Shown: one piece after another, positions 1-7,431 of the stretch | Layout of the letters: each line of letters starts with the position of its first letter | How positions within the stretch are numbered: the first letter of the stretch is position 1 | Assembly: GCF_013391105.1 (NCBI RefSeq) | Contig: NZ_CP058335.1 | Span: forward strand, 3,286,001-3,350,000 | Reading direction: 5' to 3' | Length of the DNA: 64,000 nucleotides | DNA from: Natronomonas salina | GTDB taxonomy: Archaea > Halobacteriota > Halobacteria > Halobacteriales > Haloarculaceae | Position numbers and translations under genes: made by a program | Notes under the pieces: model-generated | The model's database searches: none | Told to the model about the DNA's origin: nothing | What the model saw: only the letters and a program-made list of their open reading frames with translations

Positions 1-1106
1 ACGTCTACTGCCGACTCGGCCGGCGGTCCCGGGCCGCCGACAGCGTCGACGAAGAGCCGAAGGCCGGCGTCTCCGCTAGCGGCGGCGCCGCGGTAGTCGA
101 GTCGACAGTCCCAGGCGTCGGCCAGCGCGACTGGGAAGAACGCCCGGTCCGCGATCGAGAACTCGAGTTCGACGACGTCGTCCGCCGCGAGCGCCCGGCG
201 GTTCTGGACCGCGTTCACCGCGGTCGCCATGCTCCGCCCGACCGCCTCCAGCACCACCCGTTCGCGTTCGTCGAGCGCGTCCGCCGTGACCCCTCTGACC
301 ACCAGGACGCCGTAAATCGCGTCGCCGTACACGAGCGGGACGGCGGCCAGGGCGCCGTCCGACGTGTCGGACCCGAAACGGGAGCCCTCGCCGGTCTCGG
401 TGGTCACCACGGTCCGATCACGGTACGCACGGGCGGCCGCTGAGGTGCCGTCTAACTCGAGGGTCTGTTCGTCGAGCGAACCGTCGAAGCCGGCCGCAGC
501 GGCGGTGACGAGGACCTCCCGGGCCAGGTCCGGCTCGCCGATCCAGGCCGCCGCGTAGGCGTCCGTCGCCGCGATCCGTTCGACGATCGCGCGCTCGGTC
601 TCCCGGCGGTCGACACCGTGCATCAATAGCTCGGTCACGTCGGCGAGTAACCCGTTGATCCGGTCGACCAGCCGATCGAGGCGCTCGCGCTCGTCCGCCA
701 GCGCCAGCTGGGCCTCCTTCCGCCGCGTGACGTCCACCTGGAAGCCAACGTAGTTCGTCACCTCGCTGTCGGCGTCTCGGAGCGGCGCGACTGTCACTTC
801 GTTCCAGAACGGCTCCCCGTCGCTACGGTAGTTGACGAGTTCGACGGTGACCGGCCTGGCTGCCTCGATCGCCGACCGGAGTTCCGCGACTGCCGACGGG
901 TCGGTCCGTTCGCCCTGGAGGAACCGGCAGTTCCGGCCGAGCACGGCTTCCCGCGAGTAGCCCGTGAGACGCTCGAATGCGTCGTTGACGTAGACCAGCG
1001 GGTTGTCCTCGCGGCGAGGGTCCGAGATCGTGATGCCGACCGGCGCCTCGTCCATCGCACGCTCCTTCAGCTCGAAGGCCACGTCGCGGGACTCCTCCTG
1101 CGGCAT
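1..1106 (-). CDS. LOV-GAF-Bat sensory regulator, 3' part outside the window
   Basis: This is a soluble sensor/regulator read leftward from ATG at 1106; its C-terminus lies beyond the window edge. Residues ~15-130 form a LOV-type PAS domain. The flavin-adduct signature GRNCRFLQ is intact with the photoactive Cys at residue 60, and the flavin-contacting residues N92 (NYRSDG), N102 (FWNEV) and Q123 (VGFQVDVT) are all present. A helical linker follows, then a GAF domain (~145-290), then the start of the Bat (bacterio-opsin activator) domain (LAADDVVELEF), which normally precedes an HTH_10 DNA-binding domain. The complete LOV residue set implies blue-light sensing through FMN or FAD. Regulation of opsin or stress genes is inference, because the output domain is not visible. 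A TATA-like stretch lies at 1191-1200. Confidence 0.88.
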   Translation of the reverse strand, partial: MPQEESRDVAFELKERAMDEAPVGITISDPRREDNPLVYVNDAFERLTGYSREAVLGRNCRFLQGERTDPSAVAELRSAIEAARPVTVELVNYRSDGEPFWNEVTVAPLRDADSEVTNYVGFQVDVTRRKEAQLALADERERLDRLVDRINGLLADVTELLMHGVDRRETERAIVERIAATDAYAAAWIGEPDLAREVLVTAAAAGFDGSLDEQTLELDGTSAAARAYRDRTVVTTETGEGSRFGSDTSDGALAAVPLVYGDAIYGVLVVRGVTADALDERERVVLEAVGRSMATAVNAVQNRRALAADDVVELEFSIADRAFFPVALADAWDCRLDYRGAAASGDAGLRLFVDAVGGPGPPAESAVD

Positions 1107-1108
1107 AC

Positions 1109-1122
1109 CCGGTCTAGACCGG
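1109..1122. promoter_or_regulatory. 14-bp perfect palindrome next to the LOV regulator start
   Basis: CCGGTCTAGACCGG is a perfect palindrome that ends two bases before the start codon of the minus-strand LOV regulator. Its position would suit a repressor operator or a site affecting initiation. No binding protein is known to me, so the role is inference. Confidence 0.35.
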
Positions 1123-1415
1123 AAACGGCCAAGAACGTTCGCACGGCTCCCGTGGGATACCGACCCATCGTCCCGGTGAGTCACGCAGAAAGCTTATACG
1201 AAACTCGCCTCCCGGTACAGGTAACCGCGCCGAGGAAATGACCGTCGCGTGGAACACCACGGCGGCGGACCGGGTAGGGGTACACGGCGGCGCGGGCCGA
1301 CTCGGATTTTTCACGGTGGCCGGCATCGCCGACTGTCCAACCGGAGAATCAGTAGAATTGACGTCGTCGGAACGACCGACTGGTTCCGTGCACCTACTCG
1401 TCCGAGCGGCGGATC
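1123..1415. other. Intergenic stretch, no gene seen
   Basis: This region lies upstream of the LOV regulator and downstream of hemA. The only feature I can point to is the AT-rich box AGCTTATACG at 1191-1200, a plausible promoter for the minus-strand regulator with a leader of about 60 nt. Open frames here run into the antisense of hemA and show no family resemblance. Confidence 0.5.
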
Positions 1416-2774
1416 TCAGTCCTCTTCCGCCGATAGCTGTTCGAGGACGGCGGCTGGCATCTGTTCGCGCATCTCCTCGGGGATGCCGTCGGGGCCGTCG
1501 GGGATCGAGGGGATGTCCATCGTGTCGTCCAGGCCGGGGTCGAATAGCTGGAGGGCGGTGTTGATGGTCGACCAGTCGTCGTTCTCGGCGGCGTCCCGGA
1601 GGCTCTGGGTCGGCGCCGAGAGCAGCTGGCCGACGAGGGCGTCGGCCATCGACTCGAGGATCTCGCGCTGCTCGTCGGTCACCTCGCCGTCGGTCTCGGC
1701 TTCCAGCTTCGCGACCGCGGTGCGGAGCTCGCGGGCCTTCATCCGTTCTGCGCCCTCGTACATCGCGGCGATGACCTGGTCGGCGCGCTTGCGCTTGTAC
1801 TGGCTGATGAGGTGGTCGAACTCCTCGTCGATCATCGCCTCGACGGCCTCGGCGGCCTCGCGGCGCTGCTCGCGCGTGCGGTCGGTGACCGCCTCGATGG
1901 CGTCGAGGTCGCGGACTGTCACGCCGTCGACGTCGTCGGCCCCCGGGGCGACATCCCGCGGCTGGGCGATGTCGATGACGAGCGTCTCGCCGGCGTCGGC
2001 GAGCACGTCGCGGCCGACGACGTGGTCGTCGCTGCCGGTCGCCGTGATGACGAGGTCCGCGGTCTCGGCGGCGGCCGGGAGCGCGGCGAGGCCGACGGCG
2101 GTCGCGTCGGCGTCGATCTCGTTGACGACGTGCTCGGCGTGGGGGAGCGTCCGGTTGGCGATCACGACGCGGTCGACGGCTTCGGCGAGCGACTGGGCGG
2201 CCAGCGTCGCCATCTCGCCGGCGCCGACGACGAGCGCGGTGGCGTTGGCGAGGTCGCGCTCGGCCTCGGCCAGCCGGACGGCCGCCGACCCCAGCGAGAC
2301 GACGCCCTCGTTGATCGTCGTCTCGGTGCGGGCGCGCTCGCCGACGTGCAGCGCCTTGAGGATCGCGTCGTCGAGCGTCGGACCCACGGCGCCGGCGCCG
2401 CGGGCGTCCTCGTAGGCCTGCCGGACCTGCCCGATGATCTGGTCCTCGCCGAGGACGAGCGACTCGAGCCCGCAGGCGACCCGCAGCAGGTGCCGGAGGC
2501 TGGCCTCGTGGCCGAGGTCGCGCACCGCGTCGCCGTCGACGTCGCCGACGTGGTCGTCGAGGACGGCCCTGGCCGTCGCTTCGTCGTCGGCGACGACGTA
2601 CGCCTCCGCGCGGTTGCACGTCTGGAGGACGAACGCCTCGGAGATGCCGCGCTGTTCGTGGAGGCGTTCGACGGCCGCTCGCTGTGAGTCCGTGCAGGCG
2701 GCCTCGATCTGTTCGACGCTCGCGTGGCTGTGTGAGACGCTCACGCCGGCGATGATTCCTGTTCCTTTGGTCAC
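1416..2774 (-). CDS. hemA: Glutamyl-tRNA reductase
   Basis: This enzyme catalyses NADPH-dependent reduction of glutamyl-tRNA(Glu) to glutamate-1-semialdehyde, the first committed step of C5-pathway tetrapyrrole synthesis in the cytoplasm. The 452-aa protein has the catalytic Cys in QTCNRAE (C53), the conserved stretch ACGLESLVLGEDQIIGQV, a Rossmann NADP-binding domain around residues 170-310 (VVGAGEMATLAAQSL) and a helical C-terminal dimerisation domain. Length fits the family. Its start overlaps the stop of the upstream sirC gene by 4 bp, so it is the last gene of the ahb-sirC-hemA operon. The C-terminal ~60 residues are acidic and poorly conserved in appearance. Confidence 0.96.
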   Translation of the reverse strand: MTKGTGIIAGVSVSHSHASVEQIEAACTDSQRAAVERLHEQRGISEAFVLQTCNRAEAYVVADDEATARAVLDDHVGDVDGDAVRDLGHEASLRHLLRVACGLESLVLGEDQIIGQVRQAYEDARGAGAVGPTLDDAILKALHVGERARTETTINEGVVSLGSAAVRLAEAERDLANATALVVGAGEMATLAAQSLAEAVDRVVIANRTLPHAEHVVNEIDADATAVGLAALPAAAETADLVITATGSDDHVVGRDVLADAGETLVIDIAQPRDVAPGADDVDGVTVRDLDAIEAVTDRTREQRREAAEAVEAMIDEEFDHLISQYKRKRADQVIAAMYEGAERMKARELRTAVAKLEAETDGEVTDEQREILESMADALVGQLLSAPTQSLRDAAENDDWSTINTALQLFDPGLDDTMDIPSIPDGPDGIPEEMREQMPAAVLEQLSAEED

Positions 2775-3418
2775 TCCAGTTCACCCAACGCCGCGTCGAC
2801 GACGGCGTCTACTGTTCGCCGTGGCTTGTCCCTCCCGGTACCTAAATCCTTCCAAACCTGCGGGGATTGCACCACCTGACGGAGCGCTTCCCGGCGAACC
2901 GACGGGTCCACGCCCCGGTCTTTTAACTCCTCCCGCACTTCGCCGGTCAGTTCGGCGAGTTCGCCCGCGCCCCCGATCTCGGACTCGACGCGCTTCCGGA
3001 GCTCCTTCGCCAGCGCCGGGCTCGCGCCGCCCGTCGAGACGGAGACGACCACGTCGCCGTCCCGGACCGTCGCGGGGACGACGACGCTGCCGGCCTCGCG
3101 GCCGCCCGACTCGTCAGCGCGGTTGACGAGGACGTGGCGGGCGCGCGCTTCCTCCTCGACGGCCTCGTTGACCGCCTCGTCGCTGGTCGCGGCGACCGCC
3201 AGCGCCGGGTCGGTGCGGTCGAACCACTCGGGGACGTCGTCGACGCCGGGCGACGCACGAACCCGTTCGGCGCCGCCGTAGTCGTCGTCGGGGAACGTCG
3301 GACTCACGACCACGACGTCGGCCTCGCGAGCGAACCGCCGGGCCTTCCGGGCGCCGACGCGCCCGCCGCCGAAGACGAGGACCGTCTCGCCCGTGAAGTC
3401 GTGGTAGAGGGGGATCAT
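2771..3418 (-). CDS. sirC: Precorrin-2 dehydrogenase / siroheme synthase family protein
   Basis: The 215-aa protein oxidises precorrin-2 to sirohydrochlorin with NAD. It may also insert iron, as Met8-type enzymes do, but that activity cannot be read from the sequence. An N-terminal Rossmann fold is clear (LVFGGGRVGARKARRF, residues ~14-29), followed by the family block SVSTGGASPALAKELR at about residues 128-143 and a helical C-terminal part. There is no CysG-like methyltransferase domain. It lies between the siroheme decarboxylase gene (25 bp away) and hemA (4-bp overlap). This supports a role in making siroheme for heme by the siroheme-dependent route. Confidence 0.92.
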   Translation of the reverse strand: MIPLYHDFTGETVLVFGGGRVGARKARRFAREADVVVVSPTFPDDDYGGAERVRASPGVDDVPEWFDRTDPALAVAATSDEAVNEAVEEEARARHVLVNRADESGGREAGSVVVPATVRDGDVVVSVSTGGASPALAKELRKRVESEIGGAGELAELTGEVREELKDRGVDPSVRREALRQVVQSPQVWKDLGTGRDKPRRTVDAVVDAALGELE

Positions 3419-3443
3419 GCGTCCGTGGACTCTCCTGCCGCCG

Positions 3444-4502
3444 TCATCGCGTGTTCGCCTCGGCGCGCTCGTCCAGCCGGATCCCCGTCTTCTTCAGGAT
3501 CCGGGTGGAGAACAGCGTGTCCCAGTCGTCGTCGCCGACGTCCCAGTACCGCTCCATCGTCTCTCTGACCTCCTGGATGCGCGCCTCGCTCTCCGCTTCA
3601 GAGCGGCCGTGCGTCATCGCGAAGAAGTTGTACGGCCAGACCCCCTCGTGGCGGGGCCGCTGGTAGCAGTGCGTGACGAACCCAAGGGAGGCGACCTCCG
3701 GGCCGACCTCCTCGACGAGGTCGTCCGGGACGTTCCAGACGGTCATCCCGTTCTCGGTGTACCCGAGCGCGTAGTGGTTCGGGATGACGCCGACTCGCCT
3801 GACCTTGCCCTCCCGGTCGAAGCGCTTGATCGTCCGGCGGACCCAGTCGGCGTCGACCCCTAACTCCTCGGCGACGTCGGCGTACGGCGTCGCGGTGATC
3901 GGCAGGCCGCCCTGGATCTCGACGACGAGGTCGCGTTCCTCGGGCGTCAGCGTGTCGCGGTCGACCGCCTCGACGTCCGGCCCCAGGGCCGAGCAGTCGA
4001 CGTCGCCGTCCTCGACCGGCCCGTCGAGCAGGAACTTCGCCTCGACGCGGAACTCCCGCTGCTTCGGGAGGTTGTAGGTCTCCTGGCCGGTCTCGGCTTC
4101 GATGTCCGCCAGGACGCGGTCGACCTCGTCGGGGTCGGCGACCGACACGACGAACCACATGTTGAGGTGGGGGTGCTCGCGCTCGTAGTTGTGGGCGACC
4201 TCGCGGTGGGCGTTGACCTGCTCGGCGACCTCCTCGAAGCGCTCCTCGGGGGCGTGCATCGCGACGAGCGTCGCCGCGCCGCCGATCTCCTGGGCGTTAA
4301 TCAGCGCCCCGAAGCGCGTGAGGACGCCCTCCTCGTCGAGCGCCTGGACGCGCTCGAGGAGTTCGTCGGCGGTGACGTCGACGCCGCGCTCCCGGAGGGC
4401 CTCGGCGGCGGGTTCGAACGGCTCGGCGACGACCGGGAAGCCGCCCTGGAAGGCGTTGACGACCGCCCGGTCGAGGCGGTCCAGCCCGGTGGACTGACTC
4501 AT
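3444..4502 (-). CDS. ahbAB: Siroheme decarboxylase, AhbA and AhbB halves fused
   Basis: The 352-aa polypeptide is built of two Lrp/AsnC-like halves (about 1-165 and 180-345), each a winged-helix plus RAM-type domain. AhbA and AhbB together decarboxylate siroheme to 12,18-didecarboxysiroheme in archaeal heme synthesis. The C-terminal half carries the AhbB-like stretch HCYQRPRHEGVWPYNFFAM. The N-terminal half has a related NYEREHPHLNMWFVV. Such proteins are often annotated as AsnC regulators, but linkage to sirC and hemA supports the enzyme call. A TATA-like CCTTATGG at 4528-4536 on the minus strand sits about 27 nt from the ATG, so this is probably the first, leaderless gene of the operon. Confidence 0.88.
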   Translation of the reverse strand: MSQSTGLDRLDRAVVNAFQGGFPVVAEPFEPAAEALRERGVDVTADELLERVQALDEEGVLTRFGALINAQEIGGAATLVAMHAPEERFEEVAEQVNAHREVAHNYEREHPHLNMWFVVSVADPDEVDRVLADIEAETGQETYNLPKQREFRVEAKFLLDGPVEDGDVDCSALGPDVEAVDRDTLTPEERDLVVEIQGGLPITATPYADVAEELGVDADWVRRTIKRFDREGKVRRVGVIPNHYALGYTENGMTVWNVPDDLVEEVGPEVASLGFVTHCYQRPRHEGVWPYNFFAMTHGRSEAESEARIQEVRETMERYWDVGDDDWDTLFSTRILKKTGIRLDERAEANTR

Positions 4503-4527
4503 TACACCGTGGTGGGGGCCTCGGCAC

Positions 4528-4536
4528 CATAAGGGG
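4528..4536 (-). promoter_or_regulatory. TATA-like box of the heme operon
   Basis: On the minus strand CCTTATGG stands about 27-30 nt before the ATG of the siroheme decarboxylase gene. That is the spacing expected for a leaderless haloarchaeal transcript. Confidence 0.5.
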
Positions 4537-4577
4537 TCCGCTCCGATCGGTCGGTCGCAGGGAGGTCGCGAGACCGA

Positions 4578-4982
4578 CTACTCGCCGCGGACGCCCGTCG
4601 CGTCGAAGCCGAGGTCCTCGACGCCCTCGACGATCGCCTCCTGGTCGGCGTCGGCCTCGTAGTAGAAGACGACGTCGTAGGTGCCGTCGCGCATCAGCTG
4701 CTGGCACTCCCAGACGAACGCCTCGTCCTCGAGGGTGCGGCCCTGGTGCTGGTTGACGCCGAACTCGGGGTCGTCGTTGCCGGAGTAGACGAAGGTGTCC
4801 TTGGGGTCGATCCCGGATGCTTCGGCGATGACGTTCCCGACGTCGAGGGTCGCCTGGTGGAGCGTCGGCTCCTCCTCGCCGGTCAGGTCGGTGCGCACGA
4901 TGACGCCGTTCAGCTCGATGTCGCCGGGCTCGAGCAGCGCCTTCGTCCGCTGATAAAGGTCCTCGTCGATAGCGTCGCTCAT
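4578..4982 (-). CDS. Conserved haloarchaeal protein, possibly DUF5778
   Basis: This is a 134-aa acidic soluble protein without signal peptide or membrane segment. It looks like a small alpha/beta protein found across haloarchaea, possibly the family called DUF5778; I am not certain of the family number. It has no catalytic motif I recognise. The C-terminal part (TYDVVFYYEADADQEAIVEG) looks like a beta-alpha-beta unit. It stands alone between the heme operon and cspA, on the same strand as both. Function is unknown. Confidence 0.75.
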   Translation of the reverse strand: MSDAIDEDLYQRTKALLEPGDIELNGVIVRTDLTGEEEPTLHQATLDVGNVIAEASGIDPKDTFVYSGNDDPEFGVNQHQGRTLEDEAFVWECQQLMRDGTYDVVFYYEADADQEAIVEGVEDLGFDATGVRGE

Positions 4983-5080
4983 ACAGAGCGGTCGCTATCG
5001 AGGGTAATACAGGTCACGGTCCGCGACGAGGATCGCCCGCACCGCGCCGAAGTCGTCCGCTGTGCAGCTGTGTCGGTGGG

Positions 5081-5275
5081 TTACAGTCGCTCGAGGTTCT
5101 TCGCTCGGGGACCCTTGTCGGCCTGTTCGATGTCGAACTCGACCTCCTGGCCCTCTTCGAGGTCCGGACCGCCGACGTCCTCCATGTGGAAGAAGACGTC
5201 CTCGTCCGCGTCGTCAGTCTCGATGAATCCGTAACCGCCAGTGTCGTTGAAGAAGTCAACCACGCCTTTCGCCAT
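5081..5275 (-). CDS. cspA: Cold-shock domain protein
   Basis: This 64-aa single CSD protein is an OB-fold RNA/ssDNA chaperone. RNP1 (GGYGFIETD) and RNP2 (VFFHME) are both intact, and it starts with the typical MAKGVVDFFND. Length matches bacterial and haloarchaeal CspA. A TATA-like GTTTTTATC at about 5302-5310 on the minus strand is 27-35 nt from the ATG, indicating a near-leaderless transcript. It is monocistronic and divergent from uppS1. Confidence 0.96.
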   Translation of the reverse strand: MAKGVVDFFNDTGGYGFIETDDADEDVFFHMEDVGGPDLEEGQEVEFDIEQADKGPRAKNLERL

Positions 5276-5505
5276 TGCACCTGACCCGAAGACGGGATTA
5301 GATAAAAACCCTGCGGCTACATACCGCCGAGCTGACGCGTTAGGAGGCGGTTACGTTAAACGAGGGGCGGAAACAAGTTGTCGGACGGAGACTTCCCCTG
5401 GCCTATCGTCCGGCGTTTCGCGGTTCCGAACGGCGTCGTCACCTCGCGCGCGAGCACGGCTCGACACCGACACGCATTTGTTTGCGCCCCGACCAGACGA
5501 AATAG

Positions 5506-6426
5506 ATGAAGCGAGGGCCACGTCGGCTTGCGCGACGCGCCTACGAGCGGCTCCTCGAACGGGAGATCACCGGCGCACCGACGCACGTCGCCGTCATCCA
5601 GGACGGCAACCGCCGGTACGCACGCGAGAACGGTGCCGAGAAGACCGAGGGCCACCGGGCCGGCGCCGACACGACCGAGCAGGTGCTGCAGTGGTGTGCC
5701 GACATGGGCATCGAGGAGCTCACCCTCTACGCCTTCTCGACGGAGAACTTCGAGCGCCCGCCCGACGAGCGCGAGGCGCTGTTCGACCTCATCAGCGAGA
5801 AGCTCCGGAGCTTCGCCGACCACGAGGAGGTCCACGACCGGGAGGTCCGCATCCGCGCCATCGGCGAGACCGACCTGCTCCCCGAGCGCGTCCGCGAGGC
5901 CATCGAGTACGCCGAGTCCCAGACGGCCCACTACGACGAACTGTTCCTCAACGTCGCGCTCGCCTACGGCGGCCGCGCCGAACTGCTCGGCGTCGCCCGG
6001 GACGTCGCCCGGGAGGCCGCGACCGGCGACCTCGACCCTGCGGAGGTCACCGTCGACGAGATCGAGGACCGACTCACAGCCCGCTCGACGCGCGCGGTGG
6101 ACCTCATCATCCGCACCGGCGGCGACGAGCGGACCTCGAACTTCCTGCCGTGGCACGCCAACGGCAACGAGGCGGCCGTCTACTTCTGTACGCCCTACTG
6201 GCCGGAGTTCTCCCGCGTCGACTTCCTCCGGGCCATCCGGACCTACGAGTCGCGCCAGGAGTCGTGGCGCCGGACCCGCGTCAAGCGCGCCGCCGCGCTG
6301 CTGCGGGCGGTCGGCGACGTCGAACTCGAGGAGGCGCGCCGCGTCGTCGGCCGGTTCCGCGACTCGGTGCCGGACGGCGAACTCGAAGACGTCGAAGTCG
6401 CCGAGCCGGATCAGTCAGCGGACTGA
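5506..6426 (+). CDS. uppS1: Cis-prenyltransferase (polyprenyl diphosphate synthase), catalytic copy
   Basis: This enzyme adds isopentenyl diphosphate units in cis to make long polyprenyl diphosphate, the precursor of the dolichol-type carrier used for archaeal N-glycosylation and S-layer assembly. The 306-aa protein has the catalytic DGNRRYA motif (D33), FSTENFERP, and the C-terminal IPP-binding block IRTGGDERTSNFLPW. All positions needed for catalysis appear intact. It is longer than bacterial UppS (~250 aa) because of the N-terminal helix and an acidic C-terminal tail. A second, motif-less paralogue lies 1 kb downstream on the other strand, which suggests a heteromeric enzyme. Confidence 0.93.
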   Translation: MKRGPRRLARRAYERLLEREITGAPTHVAVIQDGNRRYARENGAEKTEGHRAGADTTEQVLQWCADMGIEELTLYAFSTENFERPPDEREALFDLISEKLRSFADHEEVHDREVRIRAIGETDLLPERVREAIEYAESQTAHYDELFLNVALAYGGRAELLGVARDVAREAATGDLDPAEVTVDEIEDRLTARSTRAVDLIIRTGGDERTSNFLPWHANGNEAAVYFCTPYWPEFSRVDFLRAIRTYESRQESWRRTRVKRAAALLRAVGDVELEEARRVVGRFRDSVPDGELEDVEVAEPDQSAD

Positions 6427-6484
6427 CCGCACCCGACTTCGGAGCCGGAGTGTGTCCGCAACTCTCTCCCTGCGAGAACCGGGG

Positions 6485-6649
6485 CTACTCCACCGGCTCG
6501 ACCGTCTCCTCGCCGCAGTGCGGGCAGTGCTCGTGGTTCTCCGAGACGGCCCGCTCGCAGGAGGTACAGGCGTACGCTCGCCCTTCGCCCCGCTTGAACG
6601 CCCGCTTGGTCTCCTCGAACTTCTCGCCGGCTTTCCTGAAGATGCCCAT
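6485..6649 (-). CDS. Small zinc-ribbon protein
   Basis: This is a 54-aa protein starting MGIFRKAGEKFEETKRAF at the ATG ending at 6649. The N-terminal half is a basic helix. The C-terminal half is a zinc ribbon with paired cysteines ACTSCERA and CPHCGEE, a double-CxxC knuckle. Upstream in-frame sequence is not protein-like, so the internal ATG was chosen. Small stand-alone zinc ribbons are common in haloarchaea and mostly uncharacterised. It is convergent with uppS1. Confidence 0.8.
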   Translation of the reverse strand: MGIFRKAGEKFEETKRAFKRGEGRAYACTSCERAVSENHEHCPHCGEETVEPVE

Positions 6650-6818
6650 CACCTGTGGTTGGGTAGCACACCGAATAAGCGTTGGGCAGCCGCCGGTCGA
6701 GGCGCTCGAAACCGTCGCCGTCGGCGGTAGCGCAGCCGCGACGGCGAGCCGGGTCGGGACAGAGTATGTGAAACGCTGGCGAACACGTATACACGTCCGG
6801 GCCCAATCTAGCGATATA

Positions 6819-7088
6819 ATGGACGAACCCCAGCAGGAGGACATCTTCTACCGGGACTTCGACACGGACGGATTGCGACCGGGCGTCGCGGTCGTCGAAG
6901 CTATCGGCCGGATCGACGAGCGCGACCCGGCCGAGATGACGCCGCTGTGGGGCTGTATCGACGGGATGCTCGAACATCTCTTCTCCGACCCGCCGGCTGC
7001 CGAGGCGGACATGGAGGTCGAGTTCAGTTACGAGTCGTTCCGGATCACGGTCTCCCAGGACGGCACCGGCAAGTTCGTCAGGACGTAG
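6819..7088 (+). CDS. HalOD1 output-domain protein
   Basis: This 89-aa soluble protein is a stand-alone HalOD1 domain, a small haloarchaeal module named as an output domain because it is often linked to signal-transduction proteins. The visible family pattern is VVEAIGRIDERDPAEMTPLW followed by CIDGMLEHLF and, near the end, VEFSYESFRITVSQDGTG. ATG at 6819 is used because the in-frame sequence upstream is antisense to the zinc-ribbon gene and not protein-like. It is monocistronic and ends 15 bp before the tandem repeat block. Biochemical function is unknown. Confidence 0.85.
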   Translation: MDEPQQEDIFYRDFDTDGLRPGVAVVEAIGRIDERDPAEMTPLWGCIDGMLEHLFSDPPAAEADMEVEFSYESFRITVSQDGTGKFVRT

Positions 7089-7102
7089 CCGCGCCGGCGG
7101 CC

Positions 7103-7414
7103 CGGTCTACCGCCCGAACCTGAGGGAGACTCGCTCCACTCGTCTCCCGGGGCTCGGTCTACCGCCCGAACCTGGGGGAGACTCGCTCCACTCGTCTCCC
7201 GGGGCTCGGTCTACCGCCCGAACCTGGGGGAGACTCGCTCCACTCGTCTCCCGGGGCTCGGTCTACCGCCCGAACCTGGGGGAGACTCGCTCCACTCGTC
7301 TCCCGGGGCTCGGTCTACCGCCCGAACCTGGGGGAGACTCGCTCCACTCGTCTCCCGGGGCTCGGTCTACCGCCCGAACCTGGGGGAGACTCGCTCCGCT
7401 CGTCTCCCAGGGCT
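7103..7414. repeat. Six tandem copies of a 52-bp hairpin repeat
   Basis: Copies start at 7103, 7155, 7207, 7259, 7311 and 7363. Copies 2-5 read identical, copy 1 has one change, and copy 6 has two. Each unit holds a perfect 7-bp stem GGGAGAC/GTCTCCC with an 11-nt loop (TCGCTCCACTC). The first ~20 nt of each unit (CGGTCTACCGCCCGAACCTG) closely resembles the end of the neighbouring uppS2 gene at 7429-7447 (CGGTCAGCGTCCGAACCTG). The block lies between the 3' ends of convergent genes, so an amplified bidirectional terminator derived from the uppS2 tail is the simplest reading. No spacers are present, so it is not CRISPR. Confidence 0.97.
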
Positions 7415-7431
7415 CGGACGCTTCCCGTCGG

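Noticed and set aside
3444-4502. Lrp/AsnC transcription regulator
   Set aside because: The fold is AsnC-like, but the AhbB-type HCYQRP...WPYNFFAM block and the operon with sirC and hemA point to siroheme decarboxylase.
7103-7414. CRISPR array
   Set aside because: The 52-bp units are directly tandem with no unique spacers, and no cas genes are present.
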